DNA of 22,972 nucleotides from a virus. How positions within the stretch are numbered: position 1 is the first letter of the stretch; the number at the start of each line of letters is the position of its first letter. Positions 22,233-22,972 of the stretch are shown piece by piece. The stretch spans positions 1-22,972 of the IMG/VR virus record IMGVR_UViG_3300017523_000148. The stretch is one strand, 5' to 3'. The position numbers were made by a program, and so were the translations under genes. The notes below the pieces were generated by a model. The model searched no databases. It was given only the letters and a program-made list of their open reading frames with translations, and was not told the DNA's origin.

Positions 22233-22972
22233 ATGAAAAAGCTAACGGAATCACGTGGGGTAAAATCCCCGCTTTGGCAGGCGAACGAGATAGTTAGAAG
22301 CGATGAAATCAACGAGGTCTCGGAGTCTCTGTACCAGCTTGTAACCGACATGTTCGTAATGCTCTCACAAGAACAGGCCGGTACCACCTCTCGCGTACTG
22401 GGCGGGCTTCGAGTGACCCCTAAGAGCGGGCTTACGCTCACATTAGGGGCCGGTGGTGCAGTGTCGTTTGAAGGAGAATACCGCGAAGATGATACCTACA
22501 ACTTCGATTTCGTCTCGGAGACCGGTTCTCCGTTTTCGGCGATACTCCAGCAGGATGAAGACGTTGGGATCAATACTGCGGATACTACAAACCCCAGAAT
22601 TGATGTAATTGAGATTCGGCCCGTTCAAGATACTTACGACCCGAGGACGCGTAAGTTCCGTGATCCAGTGACGGGGGTTATCTCTTCTTCCATTATCTCC
22701 ACCAACATCTCATATCAAACAGAGATTCAGGTCTTAGAGGGTACCCCGGCCGCTTCTCCCTCGGCACCGGCATCTACAACCGGGTGGATCAAAATAGCCG
22801 AGGTCACGGTTCCCGCGAATGCCTCTTCAATTGGAACCGGTGACATCAATGATTATCGTGATTCTGATGTCTGGGATGCTGAGGCGTCGAGTGTTCTTCC
22901 GGTTCAGACACGGGCGAAAGACGCCACAATTGAAGACTCATCCGGGTATTTCACATCCGACAACGTAGAAGA
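22233..22972 (+). CDS. Tail fibre / baseplate appendage protein (3' truncated)
   Basis: An open frame from ATG 22233, with site GAGAGG at 22221-22226, runs to the window edge (246 complete codons, no stop). The start MKKLTESRGVKSPLWQANEIVRSDEIN is helical, then comes a beta part: VTPKSGLTLTLGAGGAVSFEGEY, NPRIDVIEIRPVQDTYDPRTR, WIKIAEVTVPANASSIG. The DVIEIR/TDPRT-like unit followed by IAEVTVPA strands is characteristic of N-terminal baseplate-attachment parts of phage tail fibres and related appendage proteins. Position after the gpI-like gene agrees. The receptor-binding end is outside the window. Confidence 0.75.
   Translation, partial: MKKLTESRGVKSPLWQANEIVRSDEINEVSESLYQLVTDMFVMLSQEQAGTTSRVLGGLRVTPKSGLTLTLGAGGAVSFEGEYREDDTYNFDFVSETGSPFSAILQQDEDVGINTADTTNPRIDVIEIRPVQDTYDPRTRKFRDPVTGVISSSIISTNISYQTEIQVLEGTPAASPSAPASTTGWIKIAEVTVPANASSIGTGDINDYRDSDVWDAEASSVLPVQTRAKDATIEDSSGYFTSDNVE

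Noticed and set aside
1-22972. CRISPR arrays, tRNA genes, insertion sequences, integrase or attachment sites
   Set aside because: No regularly spaced repeats, cloverleaf sequences, transposase motifs or paired attachment-like repeats were seen; the window is filled with virion genes.

Overview
The window is a dense, single-strand (+) block of virion-structure genes from a contractile-tailed double-stranded DNA phage (myovirus morphology) or a prophage of that kind. Gene order, ATGA/TAATG start-stop overlaps and purine-rich Shine-Dalgarno sequences before most starts point to a bacterial host. I see no integrase, lysis, replication, tRNA or host gene, so the host and the lysogenic status cannot be read from this window. 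Base composition looks GC-rich through the head and sheath genes and visibly more AT-rich from about 14.9 kb onward.

Head region (1-7160): the tail end of a probable portal gene; a Mu gpF/SPP1 gp7-type minor head protein; a small acidic protein with internal repeats; a small protein ending in a Com-like zinc ribbon; a terminator; a prohead protease; a very acidic scaffold-like protein; the major capsid protein with an inserted Ig/Fn3-like domain; a second terminator; and a run of small beta-rich proteins, one or more of which probably decorate the capsid.

Neck region (7177-11265): an Fn3-tagged head-tail connector, a Cys-rich neck protein, an HK97 gp10-like protein, a probable tail terminator/completion protein and a small lysine-rich protein.

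Tail region (11280-16211): contractile sheath, tail tube, two overlapping tail-assembly chaperone frames (probable programmed frameshift) and a 684-residue tape measure protein.

Baseplate region (16208-end): gp27/gpD-like hub, gpV-like spike, a small Gly/Ser-tailed protein, a large fusion carrying LysM and gp25-like domains, a J-like wedge protein, a gpI-like protein with a duplicated C-terminal motif, and the start of a fibre/appendage protein cut by the window edge.

The layout is conventional and I do not see a wholly new system. The points most worth a second look are a 25-residue segment (19 of 25 identical) shared by the protease C-terminal region and the capsid N-terminal arm, the Com-like zinc ribbon fused to a head-gene protein, the apparent LysM-gp25 fusion, Ig/Fn3-like domains in both capsid and neck, intrinsic terminators inside the head operon with no visible promoter after them, and the chaperone frameshift region.
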